DNA of 64,000 bases from Echinicola pacifica DSM 19836. GTDB lineage: Bacteria > Bacteroidota > Bacteroidia > Cytophagales > Cyclobacteriaceae. A program made the translations under genes and the position numbers. The notes beneath the pieces were generated by a model. That model ran no database searches and was not told where the DNA came from. It saw nothing but the letters and a program-made list of their open reading frames with translations. Location: assembly GCF_000373245.1 (NCBI RefSeq), contig NZ_KB890738.1:248001-312000 (forward strand), written 5' to 3'. Shown here one piece after another: positions 45,121 to 54,772 of the stretch; the first letter of the stretch is position 1; the number at the start of each line of letters is the position of its first letter.

Positions 45121-45963
45121 TTAATTGCTCAATAAATTCACCAAAGTGGTCAACTTACTCTTCAGCTGACGACGGTCCACGATGAAATCCAAAAAGCCAT
45201 GCTCAAGAACAAACTCAGCGCTCTGGAAGCCTTTTGGGAGGTCTTTTCCGATGGTCTCACGAATTACGCGAGGCCCTGCAAAGCCTATTAGAGCTCCTGG
45301 CTCAGCGATATTAAAATCTCCAAGCATCGCATAGGAGGCGGTCACACCACCCGTCGTCGGATCAGTGAGCAAGGAAATATAAGGCACCCCTGCCTCACTG
45401 AGCTGAGCAAGCTTTGCGGAAGTCTTCGCCATCTGCATTAAGCTAAATCCTGCTTCCATCATCCTCGCTCCACCAGATTTGGAGATCATTAGGAATGGCA
45501 CCTTGTTCTTCAAAGCGTAATCAATAGCACGGGCAATCTTCTCCCCTACCACTGAGCCCATAGATCCACCGATAAATCCAAAATCCATACAAGCCACCAC
45601 CAAAGGACTTCCATTCATCTTACCATGCGCAGAACGCACAGCATCTTTGAGATTGGTCTTTGCTATAGTAGCTTCTATTCTTGAAGTATAAGGTTTGCTG
45701 TCCACAAAGTGAAGCGGATCAGCTGAGGTCATATTTTCATCCAACTCCTCAAATTCATTATCATCAAAAAGAATCTCAAAATATTCCTTCGAGCCTATTT
45801 TTACATGATAATCATCGTCCGGACAAACGTAAGAATTGCTCTTAAGCTCGCGAGTGTGAATGATATTTCCTTTTGGAGTTTTGAACCACAGCCCATCAGG
45901 CGTGTCCTTTTTCTCTTGTGTCGAGGTCTTTATACCTGCGTCTTTTCTCTTAAACCAAGCCAT
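45121..45963 (-). CDS. accD: Acetyl-CoA carboxylase carboxyltransferase subunit beta
   Basis: Transfers carboxyl from biotin to acetyl-CoA in fatty-acid synthesis with AccA. 280 residues. The crotonase-like domain is complete: [29 protein letters not shown] (given in part), [42 protein letters not shown], and [13 protein letters not shown]. The N-terminal zinc ribbon found in E. coli AccD (four Cys) is not: the positions read T29, G32, C47 and D50. In the other parts the protein is typical, so it is probably active without zinc. Own candidate promoter. Confidence 0.93.
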   Translation of the reverse strand: MAWFKRKDAGIKTSTQEKKDTPDGLWFKTPKGNIIHTRELKSNSYVCPDDDYHVKIGSKEYFEILFDDNEFEELDENMTSADPLHFVDSKPYTSRIEATIAKTNLKDAVRSAHGKMNGSPLVVACMDFGFIGGSMGSVVGEKIARAIDYALKNKVPFLMISKSGGARMMEAGFSLMQMAKTSAKLAQLSEAGVPYISLLTDPTTGGVTASYAMLGDFNIAEPGALIGFAGPRVIRETIGKDLPKGFQSAEFVLEHGFLDFIVDRRQLKSKLTTLVNLLSN

Positions 45964-46003
45964 ATGTTGAAGTTTTAAGGCTGAAAATTTCTCTTCAGGA
46001 CTA

Positions 46004-46011
46004 CAAATTTA
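46004..46011 (-). promoter_or_regulatory. Candidate accD promoter (-7 box TAAATTTG)
   Basis: TAnnTTTG match on minus, about 40 bases upstream of the accD ATG. Confidence 0.45.
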
Positions 46012-46067
46012 TAGGTATTATCCGGTAAATAAAACGAAATGTAGCATTCTAGTAGGAATGCCTTTAT

Positions 46068-47117
46068 TTAAGTAGTTTCTACGCCCTCTTTCTGATTCAT
46101 TACTACCCGTGTTTTTGGGAGTGATTCCGGATAATTTTGCTGAATATACGTGATCATTTCTTCCCGAACCAGACATCGCAAATCAAATGCCGTCCCACTG
46201 TCCTTTGCACTCATCAAGCAGCGCAGCTCCACCGTACTTTCTTTCACATCCGTCACCTGGAGCACCTGCACTTTCTTGTCCCATAGACTTGACTGACTTA
46301 GGGTATTCTTCAGATGCTGCCGCAGCTCCTCCACGGGGATGGTATGATCCACATATAAAAATACAGTCCCCAGAATATCGGCGGTGGTCCGCGTCCAATT
46401 CTGGAAAGGCTTCTCCAAGAAATAATAAATCGGCAACACCAACCTGCGCTGATCCCAGATACATACCACCACATAAGTGAGATTTATCTCCTCTATCTTG
46501 CCCCACTCGCCTTCCACCACCACTACATCATCTATCCTAATCGGCTGAGTAAAAGCAATCTGAAAACCCGCGAGCAAATTGGCGATCGACTTCTGCGCAG
46601 CAAGACCGATGATAATCCCCGCCACACCTGCCGAGGCAAGGATCCCCTGACCTGCCTCCCGAGCAGCCTCAAAACTCATCAATATGGCCGCTACCGCCAC
46701 CACCACAATCACCACCACGACCATTTTCTGAATAAAACTCACCTGGGTATATACCCTCCTTTCCCTTAGATTATCCTCCTTAGAAAAAGAATGTGTCTCC
46801 AGAAAATAATACTTAAGCACATTTATAAAAGTCACCAGGATCCAAGCGAGGTTTATTATAAATAGCACATTGAAAATGGTGTACTTGCTGAGTACCGCCC
46901 ACTCTTTTGGTGAAATAATAGGCTCCAAAATAGGAAATAGAATGAAGAATAATCCCCAGCGTAGCGCCTGACTCATGGCATTGATGGCCTTCCCGCCCGA
47001 GTGAGACTTGGGTTGATAAATCAGCTTTACCAAGGGGCGAAATAATATTCCTACAAATAAATGGCTCCCTACCAATAGCCCCAGCCCAATTAGAACAAAC
47101 ATTATTTTGTCATTCAT
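46068..47117 (-). CDS. MscS-family mechanosensitive channel
   Basis: 349 residues with about four N-terminal transmembrane helices and the MscS core: pore-lining glycine/alanine-rich helix ASAGVAGIIIGLAAQKSIANLLAGF (given in part), then the beta domain PIRIDDVVVVEGEWGKIEEINLTYVV and a C-terminal alpha/beta domain. These channels open under membrane tension to release solutes. An ATG at 47117 is preferred over the GTG one codon upstream. Divergent from cstA. Confidence 0.88.
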   Translation of the reverse strand: MNDKIMFVLIGLGLLVGSHLFVGILFRPLVKLIYQPKSHSGGKAINAMSQALRWGLFFILFPILEPIISPKEWAVLSKYTIFNVLFIINLAWILVTFINVLKYYFLETHSFSKEDNLRERRVYTQVSFIQKMVVVVIVVVAVAAILMSFEAAREAGQGILASAGVAGIIIGLAAQKSIANLLAGFQIAFTQPIRIDDVVVVEGEWGKIEEINLTYVVVCIWDQRRLVLPIYYFLEKPFQNWTRTTADILGTVFLYVDHTIPVEELRQHLKNTLSQSSLWDKKVQVLQVTDVKESTVELRCLMSAKDSGTAFDLRCLVREEMITYIQQNYPESLPKTRVVMNQKEGVETT

Positions 47118-47129
47118 CACAATTTATGG

Positions 47130-47160
47130 TTTAGTGGATAAAGTATTAGGCTTACTTTTG
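47130..47160 (+). promoter_or_regulatory. Candidate cstA promoter
   Basis: TTTA (47130-47133), 19 bases, TACTTTTG (47153-47160). One mismatch in the -33 box. Leader would be about 165 bases. Confidence 0.5.
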
Positions 47161-47329
47161 GGTTTAGTGAAAATAGTAGAAGAAAAGCGATGTCATTTGT
47201 TAAAATCATTGCTTATGATATAACAGATTAATTACATTTGTTGTTTATAAAAATCGCTGACGCAAAATAAATACCAGCCTATTCTCCTTTTATAAATTAA
47301 AGGAATTCAATTTAATATCCAAAATCACC

Positions 47330-48970
47330 ATGAGCTTAGCCCCAATAGTTATTATTTCTGCGATTATATTGATCCTAGCCTATATTTTTTACGGAAAATA
47401 TGTGTTCAAAAAATTCGATCTTAATAATAATAGGCTCACACCCTCCCATAAGCATGAAGATGGCGTAGATTACGTTCCTAGCAAGCCTATTGTGGTTCTC
47501 GGCCATCACTTTGCCTCTATTGCAGGCGCTGGCCCTATTGTGGGCCCCATCATCGCAGTGACCTTTGGGTGGATTCCAGCAGTGATATGGATCTTGGTGG
47601 GCGGCATTTTCTTCGGCGCCGTACATGATCTGGGCAGCATGGTCGCCTCCTTACGTACAGATGGCAAGTCGATTGGGACTATTATCAAAAATAATATTGG
47701 TCAGCAGGGAAAGCAGCTTTTTATGCTCTTTAGCTTCTCCACTTTGATCTTAGTCATTGCTGTGTTTGCGGATATTATTGCCAAAACCTTTATAAATACA
47801 CCTGGGGTCGCTTCCGCTTCCATACTATTCATCTTCTTAGCCGTAGGCTTCGGGCTGGTCACCAAGCGCGCAGGTAATAATAAATCACTCTTTATCATCC
47901 TGACCATCGTTGGCGTCATCCTCATGTATTATTTCGTGTACCTGGGGACACTAATCCCTTTTGACCTGGACTATCAGATCTGGCTATATGTCCTTTTGGG
48001 CTATGCATTTATTGCTTCGGTGACTCCCGTTTCCTTATTGCTTCAGCCTCGTGATTACCTTAATAGCTTTTTACTTTATGGTCTGATCATCCTTGCCGTC
48101 CTAGGCGTATTGATCGCCAATCCCGAAATCAAAATGGATAATCAGGTGCATTTCAAAAGTGAAAACCTGGGTTTTCTCTTCCCCGTACTCTTTGTGACGA
48201 TTGCCTGTGGAGCCATCAGTGGTTTTCATTCTTTGGTAGCATCTGGAACCACCTCTAAGCAGATCGACAAAGAAAATGACGCCAAAGTGGTGGGTTTTGG
48301 AGGAATGCTAATCGAATCCTTCCTAGCCATCGTTTCGGTGGGAGCGGTAATTGTTCTTTCGCGGGATGAGTACCAGACCGTCCTTACCAGTAAGGGCCCC
48401 GTGAGTATGTTTGCTGATGGACTCGGCAATATGATGAGCACTCTTGGCATTCCCGAGCAACTCGCGGTAAGCTTTGTGGCGCTCACCGTTTCGGCCTTTG
48501 CGCTGACCACCCTGGATACCTGCACACGCCTTGCTCGATTTACCTTCCAGGAATACTTCGAAGGAATGGAAGGCCCCGCAGCCAAAACCCTTTCTAGCAA
48601 CCGCTATATCAGCACCAGCATTGTCGTCATCTTATCCATACTGCTGATCAGCTCAGGAGGATTTGCCACGCTCTGGCCATTATTTGGCTCTGCAAACCAG
48701 CTCCTTGCTGCCCTTGCCTTACTTGCCGTCGCGGTCTGGCTGATGAAGAAAAACGTCAAAGCCAATTTTGTGCTTATTCCGATGTTTTTCATGTTTGCCG
48801 TCACCCTAAGCTCCTTAGGCTTATTTGCTTGGAAAAATTTCCAGGACAATGCCTATCTTCTTGCGCTTATTGCCTCGGGGCTGTTTATACTCTCTATCGT
48901 GCTGATCATACTTGCCAGGAAAAGCCTCACCCTAAACAGCTCAGTACCAATAGGTACAAACAAAAACTAA
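47330..48970 (+). CDS. cstA: Carbon starvation protein CstA-family transporter
   Basis: 546 residues with about 14-16 transmembrane helices. Family blocks at the N-terminus: YGKYVFKKFDLN, DYVPSKPIVVLGHHFASIAGAGPIVGP (in part), GWIPAVIWILVGGIFFGAVHD; later SGFHSLVASGTTSKQID and a C-terminal LFGSANQLLAALALL. CstA transporters take up peptides or pyruvate during carbon limitation. Length is shorter than the E. coli protein (about 700), as usual for the short family branch. Substrate is not read from sequence. Confidence 0.9.
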   Translation: MSLAPIVIISAIILILAYIFYGKYVFKKFDLNNNRLTPSHKHEDGVDYVPSKPIVVLGHHFASIAGAGPIVGPIIAVTFGWIPAVIWILVGGIFFGAVHDLGSMVASLRTDGKSIGTIIKNNIGQQGKQLFMLFSFSTLILVIAVFADIIAKTFINTPGVASASILFIFLAVGFGLVTKRAGNNKSLFIILTIVGVILMYYFVYLGTLIPFDLDYQIWLYVLLGYAFIASVTPVSLLLQPRDYLNSFLLYGLIILAVLGVLIANPEIKMDNQVHFKSENLGFLFPVLFVTIACGAISGFHSLVASGTTSKQIDKENDAKVVGFGGMLIESFLAIVSVGAVIVLSRDEYQTVLTSKGPVSMFADGLGNMMSTLGIPEQLAVSFVALTVSAFALTTLDTCTRLARFTFQEYFEGMEGPAAKTLSSNRYISTSIVVILSILLISSGGFATLWPLFGSANQLLAALALLAVAVWLMKKNVKANFVLIPMFFMFAVTLSSLGLFAWKNFQDNAYLLALIASGLFILSIVLIILARKSLTLNSSVPIGTNKN

Positions 48971-49046
48971 GTTGTTCTGGATTTTGGCCTAAGCTTTGTT
49001 TAATTCTAATAATGTCCCTATTTTGGGAAATTAAACAAGGTTCCAA

Positions 49047-49841
49047 ATGCATTTATCTACACTTAAACCACACTTTAGTAAGTTTTTTCCTAGTCTATTA
49101 ATTCTATTAGTAGCTTCCATCCTCTCCGGCTGTATGAATGGCTCCGAGGTGGATGAAAGGCTGGAAAGCATCAGAGACGCCAAAAGAGCCCCTGGCACTA
49201 GTGCTAAAGAGATCCTAAGTGAAGAAAAATTCAAAAGCATCTGGCTGGAAGTCCATTATATGGAAGGTTTTCCACCAAGTGCTTCTGCCCTGTCCAATCT
49301 CGAAGACTGGATCCTAAAACATACTAACAAATCTCAAGGGCTGGAATTGACCTTGAAAGAAATTCCCGCAGCGGGTCAGGATAATTATTCTGTGACAGAG
49401 GTGAGAGAAATCGAAGACCAGAATAGAACAGCTTATAATTTTGGAAATAAGTTGGGAATGTATATCCTCATCCTTGATGGATATTACGAAAAAGATACCG
49501 ATACCCAAGCAAGTCTGGGCTTTGCCTACAGGAATACCTCCATCGCCTTGATGGGCAAACGAGTAGATGAAAGGTCCGGGGGATTTGCCAAACCCGACTT
49601 AGAAACACTGGAAACTACCGTCCTGGAGCACGAATTTGGTCATCTGATGGGCTTAGTTAATCTTGGCGCCTCCATGGTGAACGAGCATGAAGATGATGAC
49701 AATTCTGGCCACTGTGACAATGGCGAATGCCTGATGTATTGGGCGGTGGAGTCTAGCTATATCTATAACCACTTCGGAGGAGAAGTCCCTAAGCTTGGAG
49801 CCAACTGCCTTGCAGATCTCAAAGCGGCAGGAGGCAAATAA
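49047..49841 (+). CDS. Lipoprotein zinc metalloprotease (metzincin-like)
   Basis: 264 residues with a lipobox LSGC29 after a signal peptide. Catalytic motif H195-E-F-G-H199-L-M-G202-L-V-N205: the HExxHxxGxx zinc motif, but Asn replaces the third His. A Met-turn-like CLMYW follows at 228-232 within a Cys/His/Asp-rich loop (EHEDDDNSGHCDNGEC), which may supply the third ligand (H214 or H222). Similar Bacteroidota proteins carry the name 'membrane metalloprotease'. Expected at the outer-membrane periplasmic face or cell surface. Neighbours do not hint at a substrate. Confidence 0.72.
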   Translation: MHLSTLKPHFSKFFPSLLILLVASILSGCMNGSEVDERLESIRDAKRAPGTSAKEILSEEKFKSIWLEVHYMEGFPPSASALSNLEDWILKHTNKSQGLELTLKEIPAAGQDNYSVTEVREIEDQNRTAYNFGNKLGMYILILDGYYEKDTDTQASLGFAYRNTSIALMGKRVDERSGGFAKPDLETLETTVLEHEFGHLMGLVNLGASMVNEHEDDDNSGHCDNGECLMYWAVESSYIYNHFGGEVPKLGANCLADLKAAGGK

Positions 49842-50421
49842 TCTTCAGTACCTAAATTATATTTAGCCAGTCTGTGCTTTTCTGTGGTCGTGGGTCCATC
49901 AAATCCCTAATTCACCTGACCTTGTGCCTGATTACAATGAGCTTCATTTCCAATAAGCTATAATAACTCTATTCCACTTACCCCATTATTCGCTGAACTT
50001 AGCGATCAGCATACTCAAAGCAGGAAATACGTGAGACGATCCTTTTGTCCTGGGTTTCTCCAATAAAAATAATCACGGCAGTTAGAACTTTGCTCTTTTC
50101 CATCTCAGCAGCAGCATGCTCCATTGTATCCTTAGTGCTTTTCGTTCTTTCATTTTGATTTGGCCTTCGGCCAAAAGAATACTTTCCATTCATTAAGATT
50201 TTCTTATACCATCCCATCTGGATGCAAGAAACAGATTAAAATAATCGCACCAGCTTTATTATAGGCGTCCTTATGAAAATTGAGCTTTTATAAATCCTCT
50301 ATTGATCATGTGGAAACAATTACAATCTATGAAAATGGCCAATAAGTTCTACAAACGCAGCACGCTTATGGTAAATAAGAAATTCAAGTAGATGCAGAAA
50401 CGGCTGGATGACTGCTTATAG
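49842..50421. other. Non-coding gap with short decayed-looking frames
   Basis: About 580 bases. A 72-codon minus frame (49999-50217) and a short plus frame around 50308-50390 interrupted by stops show no recognised family; I do not call them genes. No repeat seen. Confidence 0.4.
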
Positions 50422-50467
50422 GAAAAAAAATTAGAGGCCTTAAAAAGTAAGTTTAAAATGGCCTCTA
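50422..50467 (-). terminator. Terminator of the candidate small RNA
   Basis: Stem AGAGGCC / GGCCTCT with internal A/T pairing, then AATTTTTTTT on minus. Confidence 0.7.
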
Positions 50468-50520
50468 GATAAATCGTTAAAACACCTAAAACAAAGTGGA
50501 AAAAGTTGCTTAATCACCCT
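50422..50520 (-). ncRNA. Candidate small RNA downstream of recQ
   Basis: Predicted transcript of about 100 bases on minus. A TACCTTTG box lies just upstream (50532-50525), and the transcript ends in a stem AGAGGCC / GGCCTCT with a 20-base loop and a T-run. It contains no ATG and no open frame. A separate hairpin (50549-50577) appears to end recQ before this unit starts. Size of the RNA is approximate. Confidence 0.45.
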
Positions 50521-50524
50521 GACC

Positions 50525-50532
50525 CAAAGGTA
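50525..50532 (-). promoter_or_regulatory. Promoter box of the candidate small RNA
   Basis: TACCTTTG on minus; a TTTT stretch lies at the -33 distance (about 19 bases upstream). Confidence 0.5.
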
Positions 50533-50548
50533 GGGCTAAATATCTTTC

Positions 50549-50577
50549 CAAAAAATACCCCAAATTGGGTATTTTTC
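50549..50577. terminator. Probable recQ terminator
   Basis: AAAAATACCC-(CAAATT)-GGGTATTTTT, a symmetric hairpin with A/T-run flanks, 200 bases past the recQ stop. Confidence 0.6.
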
Positions 50578-50776
50578 GAGCAAAGTTTGGCACGGCCTAT
50601 CCTAAACCATCCCACTTTCCTCCATTTTTTGTTTTGTAAAAACACTTTAATCAAAATATTAACTTAAGAACCAGCACTTACTTTAAAATTATTATTCGCA
50701 AGGTAATGGAGCCTTATCTAGGCCGCAAAAAAGACTTCATCGACTTAAGGTTTCTTATCCAGCTTCAATAATAAGG

Positions 50777-52909
50777 TCAAAATTCCTTAGCCAAAGCCAC
50801 CTTTATTTCAAAATAGCTATAGCGCTCCCCAAAATGTTCTTTTATAGGTTTCAGAAATTTTGCCTCCTGTCGTCTGGCGAACAAACGAATATTCAGCAGA
50901 TCATCTTTTCCCACAAATTCCTCTTCTGCTATTTTCCCATCGACCACCAGCTTTACCAAGTGCTCTTCAATAGTCATCAGCCCCATTCCTCTTTCTTTGG
51001 CAATTTCAAATGGGTTTAAGCCATTTTTGTGAAGCATCATGGTTGCCTTAACCGTGCTACTACTTCTAGAACCGCCCTTCGAGCTAGTTTTTTTCGCCGA
51101 GCTGGCGCTTAGTTTTTTCTTTGATTTGAGCTGGTGTTTTTCAGCATAGGCTCTTATTTCTTCGATGAAGCTTGGGCCATAGCTGGCCGCCTTGGTCTTG
51201 CCCACCCCGGAGATATCCAAAAACGACTCAATATCCAAAGGTACATATGTGGCCATATCGGTAAGACTGGCATCTGAAAAAATCACATATGGAGGGACAT
51301 TCTCCTCCTTTGCCAATTCATAGCGAATATTTCTTAAATGATCAAAAAGCCCTTCATCATAGGTCGATTGTTTCTTCCTATTACTTAGGGACATCTTCAT
51401 GCTAAGCATAAACTTCCCCTTATTCTTCAGTGTGGACCATCCCAAAGTGGTCAGCTTAAGAGTGGGAAATTGAGTACCGGCTTCTGCCAGATAGCCCTCT
51501 CTGGCCAGTTGCTGCCCCAGAGTTTTCCAAAACTCATCTGACTTATCCTTCCCTATACCATAGACCGATAGCTGACTATGCTCCTCCTGTATCTTGGCTG
51601 ACTGAGAACCTCTGAGTATAAGGACGGCATAGCCAAGACCAAAACCCTCCTTCAGCCTGACGATGGTGGATAATAGCATCTGAGCAGGAACCGTCATATC
51701 CTGTTGATTATTTTTCCCGAAGCATATATCACAATTTCCACAGTCTTCGGATTGCTGCTCTCCAAAGTATCCTAACAAATACCTCCTACGACAGACACTA
51801 CTTTGGCAGAAATCTTTCATTCTGCTCAGCTTGGTAAGCATGACATCGGCATATTCCGGATTCTCAGCATTGTCCACCATACGCTGGAGGATCATATAAT
51901 CCGAAAAGCTATAAAACATCAAGGCCTCACTGGGCAGCCCATCTCTTCCTGCCCGCCCCGTCTCCTGATAATAACCCTCAATATTCTGAGGCATATTCAT
52001 ATGCGCCACAAAGCGGACATTGGACTTATCTATCCCCATCCCAAAAGCAATGGTGGCCACCATGATCTTCACTTCATCTTTGATGAATAGCTCTTGATGT
52101 CGGGCACGCACCTCCCGATTGAGACCAGCATGGTATGGCAAAGCGGAGAGACCAGCAGCTTGCAACTTTTCGGCCATCTCATCCACATTCTTCCGTGATA
52201 GGCAGTAGATAATCCCTGAGTTACTTTGCTGGAGTTCCAGAAACTCCAGAAGCTTGTCAAATGAATTGCTCTTAGGAATAATACGATAGGTTATATTGGC
52301 CCGGTCAAAACTACTGATAAACCATTTTGGCTGGGCGAGCCCGAGCTTTTCGGCGATGTCAGTTCTGGTCTGGCGGTCTGCGGTGGCAGTCAATGCGACA
52401 AAGGGAACCTCAGGAAAGGCCTTTCGTAAATCCCCAATCATCAGGTAATCTGGTCTGAAATCATGTCCCCACTGCGACACACAGTGAGCCTCATCTATGG
52501 CCACCAAAGCCAGGTTACTATCCTTTAATTGATCTTTTAGTGGATAATTACCTCCAAACAACCGCTCAGGCGCGACATAAAGCAATTTTAATTTCCCCGA
52601 ATTGATTTCCTGATTTACATATCGCTGCTCACTGGAACTCTGAGACGAATTAAGAAAAGCCGAGGGAATCCCCACCGCATTTAAAGCATCCACCTGGTCT
52701 TTCATTAGAGCGATCAAGGGGGAGATCACGAGCGTAAGCCCCTCTTTCACCATGGCGGGTATTTGGTAGCAAAGCGACTTCCCACCGCCCGTAGGCATCA
52801 GCACAATGGTGTCCTGATGAGACAATATACTATCTATGATAGATTCCTGCTGTCCGCGAAATTGATCATAACCGTAATAACTCTTAAGTATTTCCTTTGG
52901 GGTAATCAT
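50777..52909 (-). CDS. recQ: ATP-dependent DNA helicase RecQ
   Basis: 3'-5' DNA helicase of recombination repair. 710 residues from ATG 52909 (MITPKEILKSYYGYDQFRGQQ), the normal family start; the frame extends eight codons upstream to a TTG, which I reject. Motifs: Walker A MPTGGGKSLCYQ, DEAH in IDEAHCVSQWGHDFRPDY, ALTATA, IAFGMGIDKSNVR, QETGRAGRDGLPS. The zinc-binding RQC part has C-x-SSVC, C-GN-CDIC, then a winged helix, an HRDC-like region (about 520-605) and a further C-terminal helical domain. Complete. Confidence 0.94.
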   Translation of the reverse strand: MITPKEILKSYYGYDQFRGQQESIIDSILSHQDTIVLMPTGGGKSLCYQIPAMVKEGLTLVISPLIALMKDQVDALNAVGIPSAFLNSSQSSSEQRYVNQEINSGKLKLLYVAPERLFGGNYPLKDQLKDSNLALVAIDEAHCVSQWGHDFRPDYLMIGDLRKAFPEVPFVALTATADRQTRTDIAEKLGLAQPKWFISSFDRANITYRIIPKSNSFDKLLEFLELQQSNSGIIYCLSRKNVDEMAEKLQAAGLSALPYHAGLNREVRARHQELFIKDEVKIMVATIAFGMGIDKSNVRFVAHMNMPQNIEGYYQETGRAGRDGLPSEALMFYSFSDYMILQRMVDNAENPEYADVMLTKLSRMKDFCQSSVCRRRYLLGYFGEQQSEDCGNCDICFGKNNQQDMTVPAQMLLSTIVRLKEGFGLGYAVLILRGSQSAKIQEEHSQLSVYGIGKDKSDEFWKTLGQQLAREGYLAEAGTQFPTLKLTTLGWSTLKNKGKFMLSMKMSLSNRKKQSTYDEGLFDHLRNIRYELAKEENVPPYVIFSDASLTDMATYVPLDIESFLDISGVGKTKAASYGPSFIEEIRAYAEKHQLKSKKKLSASSAKKTSSKGGSRSSSTVKATMMLHKNGLNPFEIAKERGMGLMTIEEHLVKLVVDGKIAEEEFVGKDDLLNIRLFARRQEAKFLKPIKEHFGERYSYFEIKVALAKEF

Positions 52910-52937
52910 CTGCCTACTTTCATTGCTGTCCAATCGG

Positions 52938-52945
52938 TAAAGTTA
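52938..52945 (-). promoter_or_regulatory. Weak recQ promoter candidate
   Basis: TAACTTTA on minus differs from TAnnTTTG only in the last base and sits about 30 bases ahead of the chosen ATG, which supports the shorter start. Confidence 0.35.
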
Positions 52946-53272
52946 AGGATCTTTTAGCGCTGGAGTAAATCGAAAATTGATAAAATATGACGATTATAAC
53001 CTTTTAAAATTTAAGCCTGACCACCCACCTCAGACTATCAACTCAATACCAACAACTTACACCAACAATCGCCTACTACAGACCTGTGGGAAAGAGAAGG
53101 ATGAAGGTGTCTTTCAGGCAATTTCATTTCAATAGCTTCCTTAGCTGAATACCTGCGGCTTCCATCCTTTAGTCTCCCTTCTTGATTCCCTGATGGGGCA
53201 AACATGCCCTTTTGCAAAGCACTTTATTTATGATTTGACTTAATCTGAAAATACTTCAGAGAAAAATCCATT
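52946..53272. other. Non-coding gap
   Basis: About 325 bases between recQ and the T9SS cargo gene. No credible frame, RNA or terminator hairpin was seen. Confidence 0.5.
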
Positions 53273-54772
53273 TTATCTTTTGATCAATTTGAAGACCCGG
53301 TTATCATTTTCACCTCTTATATGAATGATATATATACCCGGCAATAGTCTAGCATTCCAGTCCGATAGGTCAATTGTTTGTTCATATATCACCGTTTGCT
53401 TATCATATAGAAGTGTAGAACTATTTCCTCCATACAAATAAACATGTACTGGCTTACCCAAGAAAGCTTCTAAGTGGCATTCAATGTATAGTTTATTTCC
53501 ATGAGAAGGATTGGGAAATAAAACGCAGGTATTCTTCATTCGTAGAGTATTAAACTTCACAGAAACCACCTTGGTCAATTCTTCCTCCCCATCCAAGTCC
53601 ACTTGGCGCACCTGATAATAACGCCTGCTTCCTATCCATGGGCTAGCATCCTCAAAAAAATATTCACTACCTATATCCGTCCAGCCTACTGCCTCCACTT
53701 TCCCTATCACCTTAAAATCATCCGCAAAATGGAGGCTTCTTAAAATCTCAAAATGGCTGGACTCCCACTCTTTAGTGGTGCTCCATCGAATATGCACCTT
53801 TTGGTCGTCCTTCAAAACGGCGGAAAAATCCTTCCAAACCACAGGCAAAATACATTGATCTTCAAAGAAACGCCCACTATGATCAACGGAGGTGCTGATC
53901 CCATCAGGAAAAGAATAACAAGTATATACAGTAACATCGTCCGCCATAATAGATGCCCCAGAACCATTGGTATCCATTTGTCCACCGACCTCCACCACAC
54001 TTGCTCCGTCAGCATCACCACCTTCATCATAATCCCCAATAAAAGTAAGGCTAGAGTTACCATTCATCTCTAACGTACCATCCGTATCCGAAGCTATCAC
54101 CATAGCCTCTTCTGACACCCTAAATTCCAAATCGGAATTCCCACGCACAATGATACTTGTCGTAATGAAGGAGCCGTCCACATCGATCACTGCTTTATCC
54201 AAACTATTATTGCCTGGTGTCTGGATGTCGGTGGTACCTGAGATGAGCACCCCCGAATTAGAGTCTATGGTAAGGGAGCCCCTGCTACCCATGAATAAAT
54301 TGCCTGCACTTATGATAGAAGTAATATCTTCCGAGGGTAACCTACCGGGGTCCCCCACCACTGCGAAAGTGGAGCTCCCCGTAATTCGCATGGCCCCTCC
54401 TATATCCATCGTACTATTTGAACTATTCATTTGGATGGTCAAGGCAATGCCGTTGGACAGGCTTACATCTCCCGTGAATACCAGTTTACTATCATTGTCT
54501 ATAAAGACACTAGTGTTGCCGGGAAAATCCATCGAGCCCGGATAGGATAAATCTTCAGGAATGGTAATTATAACCTCACAATTGGCATTTCCAGGGGGAA
54601 AGGCATTAGTCACAGGGCAGCCCCCGGGAATCTGACTGCTCGTCCAGCAGTTTCCGTCAGTCCATACTCCAGTGCATCCTGGATTGGACGAATTGTACAA
54701 ATAATTTTGCGCAAAAACATGCTCCTGAATCAGGCTTGTAAATACAAGAAATAGGAGGGTTACACGAATCAT
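53273..54772 (-). CDS. Secreted protein with T9SS C-terminal sorting domain
   Basis: 499 residues. Signal peptide ending VFAQ (about 22). Then a Cys-containing segment (NPGCTGVWTDGNCWTSSQIPGGC, in part), a repetitive beta-rich region of GS/T- and N-rich strands (about 60-290) suggestive of a beta-helix or adhesin, a Bacteroidota linker (LPVVWKDFSAVLKDDQKVHIRWST in part), and a type A sorting domain from about 420: VLFPNPSHG...YIIHIRGENDNRVFKLIKR. The sorting domain is cut on export through T9SS and the protein anchored or released. Function of the beta-region unknown. Confidence 0.87.
   Translation of the reverse strand: MIRVTLLFLVFTSLIQEHVFAQNYLYNSSNPGCTGVWTDGNCWTSSQIPGGCPVTNAFPPGNANCEVIITIPEDLSYPGSMDFPGNTSVFIDNDSKLVFTGDVSLSNGIALTIQMNSSNSTMDIGGAMRITGSSTFAVVGDPGRLPSEDITSIISAGNLFMGSRGSLTIDSNSGVLISGTTDIQTPGNNSLDKAVIDVDGSFITTSIIVRGNSDLEFRVSEEAMVIASDTDGTLEMNGNSSLTFIGDYDEGGDADGASVVEVGGQMDTNGSGASIMADDVTVYTCYSFPDGISTSVDHSGRFFEDQCILPVVWKDFSAVLKDDQKVHIRWSTTKEWESSHFEILRSLHFADDFKVIGKVEAVGWTDIGSEYFFEDASPWIGSRRYYQVRQVDLDGEEELTKVVSVKFNTLRMKNTCVLFPNPSHGNKLYIECHLEAFLGKPVHVYLYGGNSSTLLYDKQTVIYEQTIDLSDWNARLLPGIYIIHIRGENDNRVFKLIKR

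Noticed and set aside
49999-50217. A 72-codon minus frame
   Set aside because: No recognised family, no promoter box, atypical composition, and it lies in a region of decayed-looking short frames.
52910-52933. TTG-started extension of recQ
   Set aside because: Known RecQ starts correspond to ATG 52909, and a promoter-like box lies just upstream of the extension.
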